From Dendrophyllia cribrosa (lineage: Eukaryota > Cnidaria > Anthozoa > Scleractinia > Dendrophylliidae), in contig JAJLRJ010000013.1 of assembly GCA_024195265.1 (NCBI GenBank), positions 14,440,822-14,504,821 of the forward strand: a stretch of DNA of 64,000 nt, in the 5' to 3' direction. Positions 63,075 through 64,000 of the stretch are shown here, piece after piece. Both the position numbers and the translations under genes were made by a program. A model generated the notes under the pieces. The model was not told the origin of the DNA. It saw only the letters and a list, made by a program, of their open reading frames with translations, and made no database searches. Position 1 is the first letter of the stretch; each line of letters opens with the position of its first letter.

Positions 63075-63761
63075 ATGAGTTCTGCCAATGTGCTTCCATC
63101 GGCTCCGGAATACAGCGAGACACAACAGCTCTACCCTATGCGTGAGATCACTCAAATTAATGCAGAAGACTTTCGTCTCAAAAAGATCTCTGACTTGCTT
63201 AAGGAGCTGTCTGACGAAGCCGAGCACTACAGACAAGTCGCAGAGTAATACAAACGGACCCAATCATTAGTTCATTACTCGGCGGTTGGACTTGGGTCGC
63301 TTTCTGTTGGGCTGTCATCAGGGGCCCTAGCCACTGCCTTGACTGGGTTCGGCATTGTTGCAAGCCCAGCACTTGTCGGCGTTGCGACCCTCTGTGGGCT
63401 GTCCTCTGTTGGCTTTACAGCTGCTAACAAGCGGTTAGAGCGGAAAGTGACTAAACACGAGAATATCTATACACTGGCCCTGGCTAAACGAAACACTGTC
63501 AATGAGCTAATCTCAAAAGCTCTGGAAGACAAGAGGATCAGTGATACAGAATTCACAATTATTACTCCTGAGGTGGAAAAATATCACGAACTCAAGGCTG
63601 CAATCAGGGATGGTGTGAAGGCAACAAAAAACGTTGCAACTCAAACAAAAGCGCCAGACCTCGAGAAACTCAAAAACGAACTTCGCAAGGAAGTCAAACA
63701 AGAATTTCAAAAAAAGATAAATCTTCTTACCGCATCATCTAAGTCCGATTTGAGAGATTAA
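63075..63761 (+). pseudogene. Polinton conserved glycine-rich membrane protein, in-frame TAA
   Basis: The frame of 228 codons starts MSSANVLPSAPEYSETQQLY directly behind TATATACCCCGCC. TAA at 63,246-63,248 interrupts it, and the same frame continues to 63,761. A proline-containing N-terminus and short helix precede a glycine/alanine/leucine-rich hydrophobic stretch (about 75-115, LGSLSVGLSSGALATALTGF, GIVASPALVGVATLCGL). A conserved helical block follows (RKVTKHENIYTLALAKRNTV, ISDTEFTIITPEVEKY), then a charged coiled-coil tail. I recall this fold order from many cnidarian Polintons. Function unknown; pore- or membrane-associated virion protein is possible. Confidence 0.72.
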
Positions 63762-64000
63762 ATTCTGGATTTAACCTCTACATTTCGAAGGATAAATCAT
63801 AGACAACACGGCAGTGTCTGTTTACTCAAGCATAAGATATCATCTACCAAGCAGAATATCTTATAACAGCTTGATCATATATTAGGGAAACCCCCTACAA
63901 AATCAACATATGACGAAATAAAGAAAATTAACTCTGTTTACTCAAGCAGAATATCTTATAACTTTGTAATTTACAAAATCTTAAACCTAATTTTACCAGA
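63762..64000. other. Non-coding Polinton interior, direct repeats
   Basis: TGTTTACTCAAGCA followed by AGAATATCTTATAAC occurs at about 63,820-63,866 (interrupted) and again at about 63,936-63,962. No gene was recognised before the window ends. Confidence 0.5.

Larger units (their letters stand above)
43025..64000. mobile_element. Polinton/Maverick element, right end outside window
   Basis: A self-synthesising DNA transposon or endogenised adintovirus-like virus. It encodes protein-primed polymerase B, retroviral-type integrase, packaging ATPase, major capsid protein, a probable minor capsid protein and several conserved accessory proteins. The left junction is fixed by comparison with the uninterrupted repeat at 27,441-27,910+. 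The right end and its terminal repeat are not in the window. After subtracting the 5.0-kb LINE and 0.8-kb TTAA insertion, at least 15 kb of element is present, in the normal Polinton range. Multiple frame lesions show that it is a decayed copy. Confidence 0.93.

Noticed and set aside
1..64000. tRNA and rRNA genes
   Set aside because: No cloverleaf with A and B boxes and no rRNA core sequence was noticed. A covariance-model scan would be needed to exclude small RNAs.

Overview
The window looks like genomic DNA of an anthozoan cnidarian, most likely a stony coral. The signs are AT-rich introns packed with fold-back MITEs, a spliced animal housekeeping gene, and mobile elements of the kinds common in coral genomes. 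The organism is inferred; nothing in the sequence names it.

Region 1 (1-41,940) is the 3' three quarters of one plus-strand gene, RIC1. RIC1 is the partner of RGP1 in the Golgi Rab6 guanine-nucleotide exchange factor. Twenty-seven coding exons are called from splice sites, phase continuity and remembered similarity to vertebrate RIC1. They give about 1,124 codons, a TGA stop at 41,733 and a polyadenylation signal at 41,928. The N-terminal exons lie upstream of the window. One expected exon, of about 30 residues, was not found between exons 9 and 10, where the intron carries a 2.9-kb minisatellite of about 37 copies of an 80-bp unit. The introns also hold many fold-back elements, several with TTAA target duplications. 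One is a 1.84-kb inverted repeat. The intron between exons 14 and 15 contains a PIF/Harbinger transposon (22,846-28,710) with both of its genes, an AGT target duplication, and another element nested inside it.

Region 2 (42,200-43,024) is intergenic and holds a MITE plus the left part of a repeat that also occurs inside the Harbinger element. Comparing the two copies fixes the left junction of the next element.

Region 3 (43,025 to beyond 64,000) is a Polinton/Maverick (adintovirus-like) element whose right end lies outside the window. It carries protein-primed family B DNA polymerase, retroviral-type integrase, A32-like packaging ATPase, a double-jelly-roll major capsid protein, a probable minor capsid protein, a large second structural-type protein, and at least eight smaller Polinton genes. 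Many start codons sit just downstream of the same A-rich plus TATATA(CCCC) motif, and two divergent gene pairs share short mirror-image promoters. The copy is decayed. polB holds a TTAA-flanked 795-bp insertion, a frameshift and an in-frame TAG. The capsid gene is frameshifted, and several other genes have single in-frame stops. A full-length but broken L1-like LINE (about 56,494-61,519) sits inside the large structural-type gene. The layers are therefore an old repeat, a Polinton inserted into it, then a LINE and a TTAA element inserted into the Polinton.
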